Assembly: GCA_023055355.1 (NCBI GenBank) | Contig: JALJCS010000006.1 | Location: 33,362,501-33,426,500, forward strand | Source: Agelaius tricolor | Lineage: Eukaryota; Chordata; Aves; Passeriformes; Icteridae | Direction of reading: 5' to 3' | DNA: 64,000 bases | In this document: positions 13,301 to 28,300 of the stretch, piece by piece | Layout of the letters: every line of letters starts with the position of its first letter | Numbering within the stretch: position 1 is the first letter of the stretch | Program-made: the position numbers and the translations under genes | The notes under the pieces: model-generated | The model's input: only the letters and a program-made list of their open reading frames with translations | What the model was told of the DNA's origin: nothing | The model's database searches: none

Positions 13301-16300
13301 CAAGGGAAGGAAAAGGGAAAGCAAAATGGAAGGGGACATTGTGTGTTGTGGGTCATGTATTGTCCTTCCTGTCCATGTTTGGACCCAGAAGCTGACTAGG
13401 GTTCATGTGCATGCACAGCCCTGAGGATGTACAATTATGTTATTACAAAGTTTTTCTCATAATTTGTACAACACACACTGCAGTAAGCATAGGTCTCAAG
13501 CATTTAATTACATAGACAGTTTTTCTCCACTGCTCTCTTTTTCTCCTGACTCCTATCCCTTTCCATTCTCTTCCCTTATTTCCTTAATGACACTATAACT
13601 TGAATCTCATCTATTTTTCCCTTGCAGAGCTGCACAGGGTGAACCTGTCCTGTCTGATTAGAAATCACAGTTTTTCACTCCAAGCCAGGATATCTGGAGA
13701 GGCAGACCTCTGATGATGGAGATTGCCTAGTCTCTCCAAGGCTGCCAGATGGCTTTTCATCGTCCCCTTCTACAAAAATCCCTCAGGGACCACATAGGAT
13801 TTAGGTTTGGTTTTATCTGAAACATCAGAAGCCATAAAGTGGGTTTTAAAATAGTGGACAAGGATGGCATGACCTGCCTCCAGGAGAAATCCTCTCCTTG
13901 CTGTGGATGGAGAAGCAAACAAAGCCTTTGTGCAGAGGGGTCTATATGTGCCTGATGAGCCAGGAGGGGCTGGGGAGCAGGGACACTCATGGGGAGTGTT
14001 TTTGGTTTACCTCATTTTTGGCTTACCTAATCCTGAGGGTCCAGGGGGGCCTGGCTGACCAACAGGGCCAGGCCTGCCAGGCGGGCCCATGACACCCGCG
14101 GGTCCGATGTCCCCCTTGAGTCCCTGGAAGAGAAGTGACATCCATTTCCTGGCTAAGCTATTAGTAACAAACAAAACAAACAAACTTTAGTAACAAGCCA
14201 GCACTGGCTTCCCATTTAAGAAAGCCAAGACACTTGCCAGAAGAAGCATGAGCTTCATGGACACCACCCCGGGGAACAAGGGCTCTCCTCTCCTATGTGG
14301 AGACAAAAAGGCATGACCAGGCAGGACTTCTGCTCCCAAACGGGAATGGTCACAGGGATCTGCCCTGGGAGGAGCCAGCAATCACCCTGCTCTGACTTCA
14401 ATCATTTGATAGCCTTTCTTTAAGGATGCCTTTTTAACCCCTGTAACTCTCTAGAAGTGAGTGCCACTGAGAAAGAAAGGGGAAAATCACTGAGGAGTTG
14501 TCAAGGGCTTCCACAGTGACATTTCCCAGTCTCAGGGTGCAGCCTTTCAGAAGCCCACTGATGACTTTGACACTCACACTATTTTCAGAATGTTTGAGGT
14601 GCCTGGATTCCTGTATCTCCTGACTTTCACCATGGGTATAGCTAGGATAACAAATCATCACAAGCCAAGCCAGGGCTTGGCCTTACAAGTGCAGCTTAAT
14701 GTTTAGCAGCACCATGCTGAGAAATGGTGTCCCTCTGGCAGCAGTAGTAAGTGCTGCAAAATTACCTGTGGGAGAGGGGCTTACACACACAATAACTAAT
14801 ATTCTCAAAAATCAGCCCTAGTTTGCCTCATGGGAGCTTGTTTGTGCAGCCATTCCCTAAGGCATTTGGAAGTTTCAGCCTAGAACTGTTTGACACCTTC
14901 TCATTTTTTGCTCCTGAATTTAATACGGTGACACTTATTAAAAATAACTATATTTATCTTCCTGCTCATATACTCTCCAAGGCTTGGATTTCTCAGCTTT
15001 ATATTTCAGAAGTGTATTACATAGCTTAAAGTTTAAATATCTGACTTGATTTTAATGTAACAGCAAACATTATTTAGGATAATAAAAATGATGTGTGCTC
15101 TGTAAGCTTTCTTTTAATGACAACGGAGATTATTTCCTTGAAGATGATGTAATTCCAGGTTAATGTATGTTCAGAATCATACAATGAATAATTGCTTACC
15201 TAATTTAAGAGTAGCAAAGCATATATATTAATATATGCTGAAATAATTGTTGTTATATAATATGTTACATCCTATGGATATGTTTGAATGTTGCTTGCAC
15301 CATTTCAGCAGTGGAAGGCTGATTTTGCCATGGCCTATAAAGAACTAATTGAATATTTGCTTTGTTTAATCCTATTAGGTAAGCTCTGAGCCATAAAAAT
15401 ATTTCAGGATTTATGTGAATGTCAGTGATGCTGATCTCTAATTACTTCTTACATTATGCAACACAGAACTAGCAGACCAGGATTTTGTAGCCCCAAAGAA
15501 GACTGTGGGAAATCTCCTTCCCCCACACAGCAGCAATTTGACAGAGGCAATGCAGTGCCAGTCAGATGTGTACTGACTGAAAAAAAGCTGTTTTCTGTGT
15601 CCCCTGCTTGGAGGGATGATTGCTTAATGCCTTCCTGCCTAGCACTGATGGATTAAATAATAATGGCAAGGGTTGATGTTCAATGTTTTTGCCTTGTTTA
15701 TCTTTCACACGTGCCCATGGCATTAGGAGAAGCTTTTCCCATTTGACAATATTTGTGTTCAGGCCCTTTCTTCCAAACTAGCATTACCTAAAGCCCCAAG
15801 TCATTCCTCCTTCTCAAGACTGAAACCCTAAACTGGGGTTTGCCTGGGGTCAGTTCCCAAGTTATCAAGCTCTGGTGCTGTATCTCGGTCAGCTGTGTAA
15901 GGCTGTGACTTGTGACTCCCAGCTCCTGGCCACGTTTCAGGAAGAGCCTGTCCCAGAGGCAGGGAGACTTAAAGAAGTCAGTGAGCTAATCAAGACATAT
16001 CTGGAAATGGAAGTGGAAGTGACACCTGCTTAATTTAGCTGCTTTTATCTAGGCATGTCAGCTGGATCAAGAGACAGGAAATGGCCCCATGCTGGTGGAA
16101 ACTATCCTCTGAGCTGGACAAACAGCCAGACCACTACAGCACTTAAAGGTGGCAGCCAGACCCACAGAGCCTTAAAATGCCACTCCCTGTTTTTTTCAAA
16201 GGATTAGAAAAGAAGAAAGGAAATAGCAGGTTCACCAGTTACATGGAGGGAAAGCATTTTTCAGGCTGAATCAATGATAAGATTGCTCTCAGGGCACCAG

Positions 16301-19300
16301 AAAGGGGTTTGTGTACTGAGCCTTGGGACTGGAAACACCAATCTAGAGGCAGACTACAGGTCTTTTAGTCACACTGATTGTTGTCTTAAATTATGACATG
16401 CTTATGTCACCACTTTCTTATTAAGCCACTGTGTAAGGTGACAAAGGTCAAATAAGGAGTGCACGGTGTTCAAGTTGATCTGCAGGCACTGCATCTTCTC
16501 TTGTCTTATGCTGTGAAAAGATATTCCACTGCACATAGGCAGGAGAGATAAACAGGGTTAAAAAAAAAAAAAAAAGAGCAAACCCCTCAAAACCAGCAAA
16601 GAGCACACAGCAGCTTTTAAAACCTGACAAATCTAGGACAAAAAACCATTTCTTGTGGGTCATCTAGGAGACTTACATTACTCATACCTCCCTTACTTGG
16701 GGATCTCTTACTTCCTCCCTAACACCCAACTTGTCTTTTTTCCCCACATTGGCTACTTTGTGACTTCAGATATTACCTGTCCTCATCAGAGCAACAGTGA
16801 AACAGGGATGTGCCTCTCCTTGCCATGCTGGGCATAACAAGACTGCAAATAAACTACTTCCAGCTAAGCCTCTACCACTGAAATGCTGTATTGGTGGTGT
16901 CAGTATCCAATTTACACACAATTCTGAGTCTTCACAATTTAGCTGGAACTCTGCAAATGTAGCTCCTCTAGCATAATTTTGAGCTCTCTAGCTGTCAGGT
17001 GGGGCTGGGTGTTGCTTAGGATTCAAAGGAAGCCTTCAAGATCTGCTCGAATTGTGTTAAATGAGTTCATTACCAATCCAGGATAAAAACCACTTTTCCC
17101 ATGCTGCCTGGGCAGGGAGCTGAGTGCTGCAGACAGGACCCCAGCCCTAAAACTGAGGCTTTAACTCCTGTGTATCCTGTGCATGCCTGTGAGGTGTTCT
17201 AGGGCTTCTCTCCACTCCCTGTGCAGCACAGTGCATGGCACAGAGCTTAGACCACACAGTCACACAGATGCCACGAGTCACAGGAAGAGGAAACACCGTG
17301 GTCCTACTTGTTTGCCTCGTTTTCCAGGTCTTCCTATAGGTCCTCTGTGTCCTGGTACTCCAGACTGTCCCTTGGGTCCCATCTCTCCCTTGGTGGGTGC
17401 AGAGGGAAGGAAGAAGGAGTTAAGTACATGGTTTTACCTGCCTTGAGCAAGACAGCAGATGCACATGGTTGTCATTCACACGATTCCTCTAGATAATGCT
17501 GGCACTGTTTCTTTCTTAGAAATCCAAAATTATAATAAAATAGTTTAAAACAAATGTAAAGTAAAAAGAAGCTTATACAATTTACCCACATACCCCTGAA
17601 AAATCCTTTCCTAAGGAAGAGGCCACATGAGATCAGGAACACACTTAGAGAGGTCAAGGCTGGGAAAGCTCTCCGACCTCTTTGCAATATCTTGCTTTGC
17701 TGTTAAGATGCACATATGATGAAAATACTTAGGGAAAGGAAAGGTAAATTCACTCATCTTCTCATCTCTCTAGAAACAACTATTAATTCATTTTCTAATT
17801 TCAGAGGCATGGTTTGATTATGTACTAAAATTATCTGCCTTTAAGTTTTCCATAAGCCAGCACCTGAATTCTTATTGTTTTTCAAGTACAGAATAATGAT
17901 GACTTAAAAACTGGTCAGGGTTATCACTGCTATGTACAGTAATGCCATTTTATTTTAGAGTATCAAGAAGGAAATATTTACTAGTTTCAAGTGAATAAAA
18001 CCTTAGCAATTAGGGCATTTAAATAGGAGGGAGATTATAACTAAAGAAATAATCTGGGGGGGAAAGAGAAACAGCATCAAAGAGCTAACTCTGAGTTTTC
18101 TCTTAAGCTAAAGAGCCTAAAAAATTTGATAAAGTCCAGGCAATGCTGGTCTCTGAATCAAGCAAGACCTTCAATGTCTTATGCCATCCACGAAGTCCCT
18201 GAATCCACTCATTGAACCTCTCTCACCATTTAATACGACTCCCAACATATCAGGCCCACTTACTTTTTGTCCCAGCATTCCAGGGAAGCCTATTTCTCCC
18301 TACAAAGTCAAAGGAGAAAAATAATCAAAAAATGTGTAGTGATCTTTGACAAAGCAGCACCTTCCTTGGAAGGAAAAAAACAAGTGCCATGTGTGGGTAT
18401 CAGTTAAAAACCCCTGCACTGACTCAGCACTCCAGGTAATGCAGTAGATGGAGATTTATAAGCAAAACTTTACTATAAAGCTCCTTGTATGGTGCCATTA
18501 TTCCTCTGTCTGATCCTCTGCTGCCAGTTTCTGCTTCTCTGGCAAAATCATCTCAATTGTTCTCTTATCTACAGGCAGCTCTGCTACCTGGATAGCTCCC
18601 AAAGCCTGCCTGGGAATGGCATTTCTGCATTTGCACCAAAAGCAGTTTACTTTTCCTTTCTTAGTCCAAAGAACCCCCAAGCATGAATCTCTCCCTCTTT
18701 TCCCCTCCTGGTGTTACCACAGGACCAGCTGGAAGCATTTTGGGAAGCTGCCGTGGTTCTGGGCTGCAGAGCCCAGGAGGGGCTGGGGTGACTCCAGGGA
18801 AACCCTCCTGTGACTCATTAACCCCCTGTGCACCGGGCTGGGGGCACAGGGACATGGAGCTGCCCCATGCCCTCCCAGCTGATGGGACCACTGCTTTCCC
18901 TCACCACTCCTGCCCTCCCTGGAAAATGCTTTCAGGCTCCTTTCCTGCATGCTTCTCCTGTTTTTTCCCTGTCAGGTCCTCAGATGCACATTCACAGCCA
19001 TCTGGAAAAGAAAATTACCGGGTCTCCTTTGACTCCTTTGTCGCCTCTGTCACCTCTGGATCCCTGAAGAGAGATAGCAGTAGAACAACAGCCTAATTAC
19101 TACCATTTCATGAAGAAGCAAAAAATATTTTTTTTCCCATACAATGAAGTCAACAGAGTATGGTAATATCTTCAGAGTGAGAGATATGCTTCATTACTGA
19201 TATCATAACAGAATTAATGCTGAGGACTGTAGCAAAAGGGAGTCATTCTCCCTAGATAATTACTTTAAATATATGCTTTCCTGGACATGATACTTTCAAA

Positions 19301-22300
19301 TTTATTTTTTTCCCCAGTTGGCTTCTTTCCCCAGTTCAGGTCCCACTGTAAGATCCTAGAGTACAAAGTGTCTCAGTGCCAAAGCATGTGTCACCTAACA
19401 AAACCAGACCAACAATTAAGGATTATTTTACCCATGCTGCAGATGGGGAACCTGTAGTGAGTTTCACTGTAGCAAATTGTTCATGAGGATACAGGGTGTA
19501 AAACTCACTTCTTCAGCACCCCAGCCTAAGCCACAAGACTGGGCTCTTTCTCAATATGTTTTCATCTCTCAGTGGAACTTTTAGACTTCATAAAAATTCA
19601 ACCTTGTTTCTACAGCTGCATTTTTTAAAATGTGTTTCCAAATGTTAAATTGTACATGATGCTGTTGTCACACTGACCTTTTCTCCTCTAGTTCCAGGAA
19701 AACCCTAAAGGGAATGATAGACATTTTAATGCTTCTCGCTTTCAAGATCACCCAAGAAGCCGGACTTTCAAACTTTGAAGTGAAGAAAAAGAACGAAGCA
19801 CAAAGAATTAATCGCATCAACACATAAAGGCAAATGAATATTTACAGCTCCTAAACTTGCACTGAAACAGAACTGTGAAATATGAATTAAAGGCAAGACA
19901 GCTCAGCCCAAAAGCCATTATGAAAAAGCCAGGTAAAGCCAGCAGCTTTGATTGTGCTTTGAAATTTAAACAAGTGAAAGAAATTGTAACTGAGAGTAAA
20001 TAAAGCATTAGAAGACACAATTAATAATCTAAAATAATTTTAACAATACTCTTCCTCTTCTGCTTTGTTTGTTGTTTTTTCCCCCTGGAACATACTTAAA
20101 TTATACTTAAGTAATCTAGTGTGATCATTAACATAAAATTGAGTTTCTCTTGAAGAAAAGTAGGATAAACAAAGGTGTTCAGTTCTTCTTTCCAATCCTT
20201 TATTTGAATAAACTAATTGCATAAGTAATTCCAACTGGCAGTAATATGCCAGTTCTAGTAGGGGACCAAAATGGTCTTCACAGTCTTATGAGGTAGGTGG
20301 AAAGCATTGCAGACATGATTTAATGCTGCAGATATGCTTAAGAACTCCATTTTTCCAGTGGGATACAATTATATCTGAGCTTGCTTTTAAAATAAATTAC
20401 AAAAATTTATAACAAAGCATTTTTATGAAAAGCCAAAAACACAGCCAAGCCCAAACAGACAACATAACCTTGCTTGATGTAGAACATATTTTTTATCTGT
20501 ATTAGACACATATATCTTGATAAATGCTTTCCAGAAAATTCATGAGGGAAGCAGCTGTCAGCAGAGCATTAGAAACCAATGCCTGAAAATGCAGTTTGGT
20601 TAACAAACCTTGGAGCCCATTGGTCCTCTTGTACCTGGCAATCCCATCACACCCAACTCTCCCTTTTCACCCTAAAGGGTTCAATAAAGAGAGTTATTGA
20701 ATGAGGCTCTCCCATGAGGTCATATTTGAATGTCTGACAGTTCAGTGGTTCAGGTCTTATGTCAAATAGTTAAGCCTGACCTTGGTGCAGCATTGTCGAC
20801 AGAGGTTTATATTACAATTGTATTCTACATAAGCCCTCACATGTTATCTTACTCTTCTATTTGGATTTTCTTGTGTGGGTAACTTTTGCTTCAGTTTTCC
20901 CAGCTGTTATTAAAGGACATACAAGCAAAGCACCATCAGCAGTGCATCCTTTTCTGCATGAAGGTGCATTGTCCCTACCCAGCACCACCTTCACTGAGCT
21001 GCAGAAAAGAAAGGCATTTTGCTGCATGCCTCACAGCTTCTGGGGGCATAGTGACTGCTTTTACAGTAGTTCTGAGGCACCATGTACTGAACAGTCATTT
21101 GGAGACAGTAAATCATGAAAAAGTTTTACAACCACTTCTCTGGCTGCTGTCAAGTAATTATATCTAGCATGAAATAGAGAGCAGACCCCCAGACATGCAG
21201 CAGTGCTACCAGCAGAATGCATTTGGCTCTTACTCTCCTTTGGCCTTCACTGTCCAAGAAATGGAGAGGATTTCCCCATTGGCTGCTGCCCCTGCAGAAG
21301 TTCAGACAAGACTTGAAGGAATGAAGTAAGAGAAATAGGAACTGAAGTTAGGCTGTGCCAAAGTAAGAGAAGACAAGAAGACCCAGCTGAAGAAATGGCA
21401 AATATCCACAGAGGTGGATATGAGTTAAAAACCTGGAACAGCAGCTTACTGGAGATTAATAGCAAGATGGAGATGCAGTAAATATCTATGGTGAGGAAGA
21501 ATATTGTAAGTTGGTGAAGATCAGAGATGGGGAAAAAGGCAAGAGAGACACGACCAACTGAAATGACCACAGAGATCTTCTGCGCTCTATTCAACTGGAG
21601 CCTTCACTGACAGGCAGGAAAATGAAATTTATAAAGACCAGAAGAAATGAAACTGTCAACCTACGCAAAGAACAGAAGAGACCAGTATCAGAAGAGACAA
21701 TAAAAGCAGAAGAATCACCTTCAAACAGCAAGAAGGACTTGCAGTTAAAATGTAGGAAAAAATATTACTTCTGAATATGAGGGATGCTTCTAGGAGTGTG
21801 ATGAAAAAGCACAGTAATAGACTAATCTAGACTAATGAGACAAAGGAGATTAATCAAAATTAGGAATACCAGATAAATAAAACTAACACCTATACAAGAA
21901 GAAGACTGAGTGTATGAATTTTCTCTCTGCTTTCCTCTCTTCCTTCACTAAGACTATGAAGGAAGGAGTTGATTGAACCTTTCCTCTGCCTTCTCTGCTC
22001 CTGCTGTGGGAAATCATAGCACACAATGTGTTTGTGGTAGGAACCATTTCCCATCTCACAGTTCAAAGTGAACATTGATTTCTTTTAAGTACATACTCTC
22101 TTGCTGCTTGCCTACATTCTCACATACTGTAATATGATGTTCTTCATCTAACATGGCTGGGAAGATCTTCCAAGTCTGCTTCCCAGATGTGGCTTAAATT
22201 CACAAGTCAGCTCCTATTATTCTTGCATTATCAAGAGCTAATGCATCACATCCTCTGAGGTGGGGCAGCAACGTTCCCAGAGCAAGTGAAGAGTCAAAGA

Positions 22301-25300
22301 TTTACCAGAAAAAGCAATTCCAAACTAGGCATTGTGTGCAGTCCTTTACCCTAATGCATCCTGGATTGAGGAAAAGCAAGTTGTCTCAAAAGTGTCTGTA
22401 GAAATTCCATGAACCACAGCTCCTATGAAGAGCTGTTATACTTTTTGCATAAGCCAGTGCTTACTAAAGGACTATCCTGAAGATTTTTTTTATAACCAAT
22501 GCAGTAGCAAAGCATTTCCTGTCATTTCTTCTGCTGTTGATTAATAAAAATAACAGGAATTAGTGTTTATTTGTATGGGAATGAACTTCAAAGATGTGAT
22601 TAGCCGTTCTCATGGTTTGTCATCTCTTTCCCTTGAAATCAGCCTAGTATTTTCCCTCTGATCATGAGCTCACAGTGCATCTTCAGGCAAAGGGATCCTC
22701 ATGAAGAAGAGTCATAATGATGGCAAGAAGTTTAGAAATGCTGATTTGTGTGATTGTGAGAAATCAGGGAGTCTTCATTGTAATAATTTTCAATTTCCTT
22801 TTGACATGTTTAATCCATGTAAGAAGTGCTACAGGGTCTGGACTAAAGGTGGAATAACCTAACCCTAGACTTTGCAGAGCAGCGTAAGAAAGGGGACAAG
22901 CACAGAGTGTCCTTGCACTGCTACAGCTTCCCAGCCTCCTGCAAGTAGCTGTTTAGAGATTTCCCAAGACAACCCTTTTGTTCAGATGGTGATGTTGAGC
23001 AGTTTGTTCCATGTGGATTTCAGTCTTACCTTCTGTCCCACAGGTCCAGGCCATCCTACTGGTCCTGGCATCCCAGGGACGCCCGGGGGACCTGGTCTGC
23101 CCTTGAACGGAAAACACTGATTACAATGATTCATAAAAACACCACTCCTACACAGGTCCCTGCTGCAGACAGGGGATAAAACGACCTGTGTGTACTTATA
23201 TCCCTACAAATCAAATTTATGTTGAGAGCAGAACCAAATCTTTAACTAACTACTAACTATTCCTGTTACTTTGGTCCTTACTCTGAACATTCCTACATTG
23301 CTAGCTGTATTTGCTCTTTATTAACTACTATAAGACTAGCAATAACTACATATGTACATACAGTTATTTATCTGTTTTAATTGCTGCTTGTAAGTCACTC
23401 TTTGAATATCTCCTAAAATGTTGCAGATTAATGCTCTTCCACTGCATTACACCACTTGACAATATGATCTCAGAAATGTCATCATGACTTTCAGGGCCAA
23501 GAGTGAATTCTCGTGGGCCAGAAGCTTTTAACAAGAGTTGTACAGTTTTATTTCCAACCTGAGTGACTTCTCTTTCAGAACCTACTTGTATTTGTCAGAA
23601 GAGTAAGTGTTGATGTACTGTGTTTAAAGTTTAGCACTTTTTTGTAGGTTGGTGTGTCACTCTCTTGAAGACATTGCTGTTTTGAACCCTTGAATTTATA
23701 TTAATAATATTTTTGTTTACTGTAGGGCATTTGAAAATAGATTAAAGAAAATTACCTCTTCTGTTTATATGTTTTGTATTTATTTGAATTACTGATCGGT
23801 AGCTGGTGTCAAAATCCTTGGTATATTATTAGAAAGGTGTCAAAATCCTTGGTATATTATTAGAAAGGTACTTCTTTTCCTAGTTAGTGACCACCCCCTG
23901 CATATCTCTGATTTCATCCTGCATTTCTGTCTTCTTTAAAGTTAATTACATTAAATGGATGTACTAAGTGACTGAGATAACATATTCTGTTTCATCACAT
24001 GTAGGGGCACATATTTTTGACAATATATCACAGCTCATATGTCACCAAGCACAGGATTGTAGTCAGCATATTGCATTGGTGCCAGAGCTCTGGAAGGGTA
24101 ATCATTAATGGCTGTTACCTCCTTCAGGGGTATCTGGCTGAGCCTTGTTTAGACTTTGAATGAGTAAAAAGTTTGATTTTGTTTTGGGGTTTTTTTGGTA
24201 CATCTTTTATAATAACTCAAATAATCTGCTTCCCATTGTCAACACAGACACTTCAGGTAATGTTCTTTGGTTTCTCTCCATGCTTTTACTCAGGGAATTT
24301 GTCAAATTCAAGCCAGCTGGGGCAGCTCTCCAGCCTTGCAGCCAGAGATGCCTACCATCCCCCCTGGGTACCACTGAGAGAAGCACTAACAGGCTAAACT
24401 TCAACATTATCTAAATTTTATTGAACTGTTGTCTGCACCCCTCTCTGGCAGCTGCTATTCAATATTGGATGGGTTTCTGAGGCTGCACCTTTATTCATAC
24501 CTTTCTTCCAGGCCTGCCAATCTCCCCCTGCCAGAGAAAGGAATTTGTCAGTCTTGCAGTCACCACATGAAGCACAGTGGCTCTCAAGTCAATGCATCAA
24601 TGCATTTCTATTAAAACAAACAAACAAACATGCAAACCCACAGCCCCCTCCCCTAAAAAACCAAACAACACCAAACAAAACACTGTGAATATCTTTGTGC
24701 TCAAAACTGTGCTTACAGAGGTAAAACGAGAAGAATTACTGTATGAGAGCTCCTTGGTCTTTCCTGTGTTCTCAGCCTTAAATCTACAGTCAACTCCTTG
24801 AATAACAAATCACACAATTAGCTGCTCAGCTTCAGCTGTAAGGCTCTTTGGCATCATTATGGAACAAATCTTTGCACATCTTAAAACATAACTTAACACA
24901 TAGGCCAACTTTAAAGCCTGAGCTCTCCCATACAATTCACACTATGGGACAGCTCTGCTCCTGATGTTCTCCAGGAGGAATAGGGAGCTCAAGGCCTTTG
25001 GGTCAGTAAAATTGCTGAGTTTTGCACCTGAGATGCTTTCTCAAAGCATACCTTAAACAGGTCACAAAAGAAGACTATTATACTTCAAGACTGAAAATGA
25101 ACACAGAAAGACTAAGTTTAAAATTATAGCTCCGAGCCAATTCATAGCTTTACATTCAAATTAAAGCCAAACCTTCCATTCATAAGGCCCACCATTCACT
25201 AAACAGACAAAAAAAAAGTGAACATCCTCCCCTGCTTCTTTGCTCCTCAAAAGCACATCAAACTCCATGACAACAGACACTTACTTTCTCCCCTTTTGGT

Positions 25301-28300
25301 CCCATTATACCAGGAATTCCTTGTGGACCCTAGGGAGGAACATGAACACTATTAACACTATTAACACTATTATTAAACTGCATTGGTGAGGTGCTTGTGT
25401 TCCATCAGCCCTAGATCCCGTTTGTGTTTCCTAGGACCTGAGGTGTTGGGTCTTGTGTTTGAATGTGGCTCCAAACACCAGGTCTGTGCCACTGCTGAAC
25501 AGCAGGATGGAGAGTTGGACTGACATGGGAATGGGAAGAGCAGGGGAAACTCATCAATGAGGAGAACCTGCAAGAAAAACAAGCCTGGGGCAAATGAAAA
25601 GTTATCAGAAGTTATGAGAGTCCTGAAGAATTAGCAACCAGGACATGGAGACCCCACAACAGCTGGCAAAAGAGGTCAGCCCAAGGGGTGGTAAGGGGAG
25701 TAGCATAAAACATGTGGGATGGGCTCTGCAGGGTGCGATGGACATTGGGATTGCACCATTTCTGGATTCTGAGAAAATTTCCCTCTGTCAAACAAGGATG
25801 ATTCTCCTTTCAGGAGACTTCTTAATCCAGGGAGACCTTGAACAATTTTCTCAGAAAAAAACAACCAGAAAACAGTTTTGTTTCTAGAAGGCTTTGCTTT
25901 GCAGATCATCTTTTACTTTTAGATGACTAAGGAAAATAATCCCATGAGCCTGCATTAGACAAACATCAGATTCACTGTAAAAATCATTTACTCCAGGTTT
26001 GGATCCTGCCCATCTTATACTGTCCAAAATGTGATCAAATTGTACACGAATAGGAGCAAAACCTAAACTCAGACACAAATTACTCCAACTAGTTAGTAGA
26101 GTTATTTCAGGTTTTCGGTAGTGAAAATCAATGCACCCTATTAGAGTCAGAACCAAATTTAATTTCATTTATTTCTTTTTACCTTAGGATACACATGGGA
26201 GGAATTACACTCAAAGTTATACCATTACAAATCTAATTCTCCTTCTTATGAAAATTTGTTAAAATTCAGTTATGAGTCAACAGTATGAGCTTTTGCAACT
26301 CATCTGAGAGCCCTGCAAGCTACAGAAGAATCCAGAAGTAATTACTAGATGTCTTTGTAATGGTAGTATTCCTTCGCAGGTGACCATTGTCACAGAAGTA
26401 TTTCTCAAAAGACTGCTTGTTCTAACATTGCCCCTGTACAAGGCACAGTCCTGTAGTTTGTAATTAAAAATTCCACAGCCATGTTATACCCATCCTACTG
26501 TCTGCTGTTATGATAAAACCTGCCAGCCTGCTCTATTTAAAAATGTTTTTGGAGGCATCATAGGTCATTTGGTAGCAAGATTAATATTTATAGCAATGGA
26601 CTTTGTAGAACAATAGAATTAAAATTACTTTCTTGCAATTTAAGTCAGAGGCACTATCAAGAGGATTTTTTTTAAAGACAGTCTAGCAAAGACTGAAATA
26701 ACAAGTGTTTTTTTTCATATGAACAGCAACTCTGGATCATGGCCAATCACACTGCAAGGCTGTTTCATAATGCAGAGAAGACTTTCCTCAAGACAGAACT
26801 AGGCAAACACGAGGCATCACTTCTGACCACACTTTTCCACTCCCATGAACTAAATGAATCTTCCCCACCCTGCATTTCAGCAAAGAAAAAATGGCAAAAC
26901 AATAAAGACAAAGTTCATGGGGAGTTGGAACTGGATGATCTCTTCCAACCCAAACCATTCTATGATTCTATAAAAAGACTTTGTGGCTTTCACCTTGAAA
27001 CTTCTAGACTCTTCAATTATCTTCTGAAGTACTGACTTATAAATAATTAAAACTAAGCTTTTTGCCACATAACTGAGCCTTTACTTTGGTGTGTTGTCCA
27101 TACTTTTTAAATAGTGTTTGGGTGCTTGTTACCTTCTCAGGCTGCCAAAGCCTCAGCCACAGCTTCCCTGAGCACAGGCCCTGAGCTGTGTCTGCCATGG
27201 GCTGTGTGGCAATAGACTGGCACCCAGGGGGCTTGAGGAAGCTCATTGTCCCAAGGCACCAGGCAGAGCACATGGATTGGGATTGCCTGTGCCCCAGCAG
27301 GAACTGGAAGTGCCTCTCCATGAAAACTTTCCCTTTTCTTTGGAGGGAACTGGAATGGAAAGACAAACAGAGGATCCCTACAATACAGGGATGTTCATAA
27401 AAAACTTCCCTCTAGAGGTGGCTCATTTCCTCAGAGGAAAAAGGCCAGGGTTCTGAGCAACTTGGTATAGTTGTATTGTCTCTGTTCATTGTAGGGGGGT
27501 TGTACTTGTTGACCTTTAAAGGTCCCTTCCAACTCAAACTGCTGTGTGACTCTAAGATTTCTGACCTTCCTCTGAAGATTTCTGAAAGAATAAATTGTAG
27601 GAAATGAGGTGTGAGGTCAAAAAGACTGGTCTGAGGTTATCCAGCAAGTAAGAGGCAGAAATGTTGCAGGTAAAGCTAGGAGACCCTGCACCTCCTGAAT
27701 CCCACCCCAGTCCCTGATTTTACTGTAGATGTTTGCCTTCTCAGGGATATACTCTGCCAACATCCCAGTCCATTTTTTACCTTGTGCATCCACTCCACAG
27801 GCTCTTGTCCTCACAAAAAAAGAGAACAGAGTCTAAAGCAAAGAAAAAACTGACAAGAAGCATCTGAAGGAAGTGATGATGCATCTGTGATTTTTTGATG
27901 GGTGCTACCCACTGTAAGACTCCACAAAAATGAAGGGTGAACTTGAAACAGAATGAAGTGTGTAAGGCAGGGATGAGAACATAGGGTAAAAAGCCTACAT
28001 GATTTATGCAAAGCCATATCAAAATGAAATTTAGCCAGAGCTTGGCATGCTTATTGGGTGGTAAAAAGCATTTTCATGTGTTTCACAGCTTTGTAAGGAC
28101 TTTGGAGCAAGTGAGAGAATGATGTGGTTTCATCACACATGCCTCACTCACCTGGGGGCCAGGAGGCCCTGCAGAGCAGTGCAATTCAGGCAGAGAGGAA
28201 GCCTGTATTATCTGGAGCTCATGACACAGCTCTTCCATATCCAGCTTCTATGAAACATCAAACATATGAGTGAACATGCAGCCACATGTATCCTGTTGGA

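Larger units (their letters stand above)
25330..28151 (-). other. COLQ: COLQ intron 3, with two CR1 ends
   Basis: 2,822 bp. It carries two short CR1 3' ends in plus orientation (26916-26972 and 27451-27556), antisense to COLQ. Otherwise unremarkable. Confidence 0.85.

Noticed and set aside
19395..19560. Weak MIR-like words (TTACCCATGCTGCAGATGGGGAACC)
   Set aside because: Too diverged and too short to separate from chance by eye.
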